Assembly (NCBI GenBank): GCA_013812505.1
Contig: JACCTH010000028.1
Coordinates: 1 to 46,494 of the forward strand
DNA length: 46,494 nt
From: Acidimicrobiia bacterium
Lineage (GTDB): Bacteria; Actinomycetota; Acidimicrobiia; Spongiisociales; ZC4RG35
Direction of reading: 5' to 3'
Shown here: positions 46,460 to 46,494 of the stretch, piece by piece
How positions within the stretch are numbered: the first letter of the stretch is position 1
Layout of the letters: each line of letters starts with the position of its first letter
The notes under the pieces: model-generated
Seen by the model: the letters and a program-made list of their open reading frames with translations, nothing else
What the model was told of the DNA's origin: nothing
Database searches by the model: none
Position numbers and translations under genes: made by a program

Positions 46460-46494
46460 GAAAAGCCTTTTGGGTCCCGGCTTAGACTTCCCAC

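Overview
The window looks like chromosomal DNA from a high-GC, probably uncultured actinobacterium. The evidence is the housekeeping order mfd, PPIase, mazG, eno, septum initiator, DUF501, ppx; many Ser/Thr-rich lipoproteins; mycothiol-type arsenate reductase; and several genes that start directly downstream of a -10 box with no leader. An Acidimicrobiia-like lineage is my guess from the lipoproteins and gene order. It was not tested.

Layout: (1) 1-4.65 kb is a complete BMP-type nucleoside or sugar ABC importer operon. (2) 4.65-8 kb holds a Ser-type dienelactone-hydrolase-like protein, a VOC fragment, a small membrane protein divergent from a GntR/LacI-type repressor, and a damaged tRNA-Phe-like locus. 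(3) 8-12.7 kb holds a frameshifted DMT exporter and an arsenic island: arsC, an aquaglyceroporin, an ArsR-phosphatase fusion, arsM, a stand-alone arsR and a small Cys-Cys protein. No ArsB or Acr3 pump is visible, so arsenite probably leaves through the channel or is methylated. (4) 12.7-18.3 kb holds lipoproteins (an FG-GAP/ASPIC protein, a propeller-like protein, two small unknowns, a COG4315-like protein) and a uridine-kinase-like P-loop protein. (5) 18.4-27.2 kb has two related membrane histidine kinases flanking a NEW3-type secreted protein, an ABC-2 exporter pair and a subtilisin with a C-terminal TWSG repeat. (6) 27.2-30 kb is metY-metX behind a highly structured 5' leader. (7) 30-33.5 kb is an ABC exporter pair overlapping an acyl-CoA dehydrogenase. 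(8) 33.56-34.99 kb is an intact IS30-family element with very long inverted repeats and a 3-bp target duplication. (9) 35-43.8 kb is the housekeeping block. (10) 43.8-46.5 kb holds tRNA-Leu(TAA), aceK and a secreted Ser/Thr-tailed protein.

Two themes cut across the regions. A roughly 50-bp palindromic repeat occurs four times in intergenic positions, at 5.5, 17.7, 18.4 and 43.9 kb; two copies are 47/50 identical. Four conserved genes (DMT exporter, aqpS, arsM, metY) each carry what looks like a single-base frameshift, at least one of them in a homopolymer. That could be assembly error or recent decay, and raw reads would decide.
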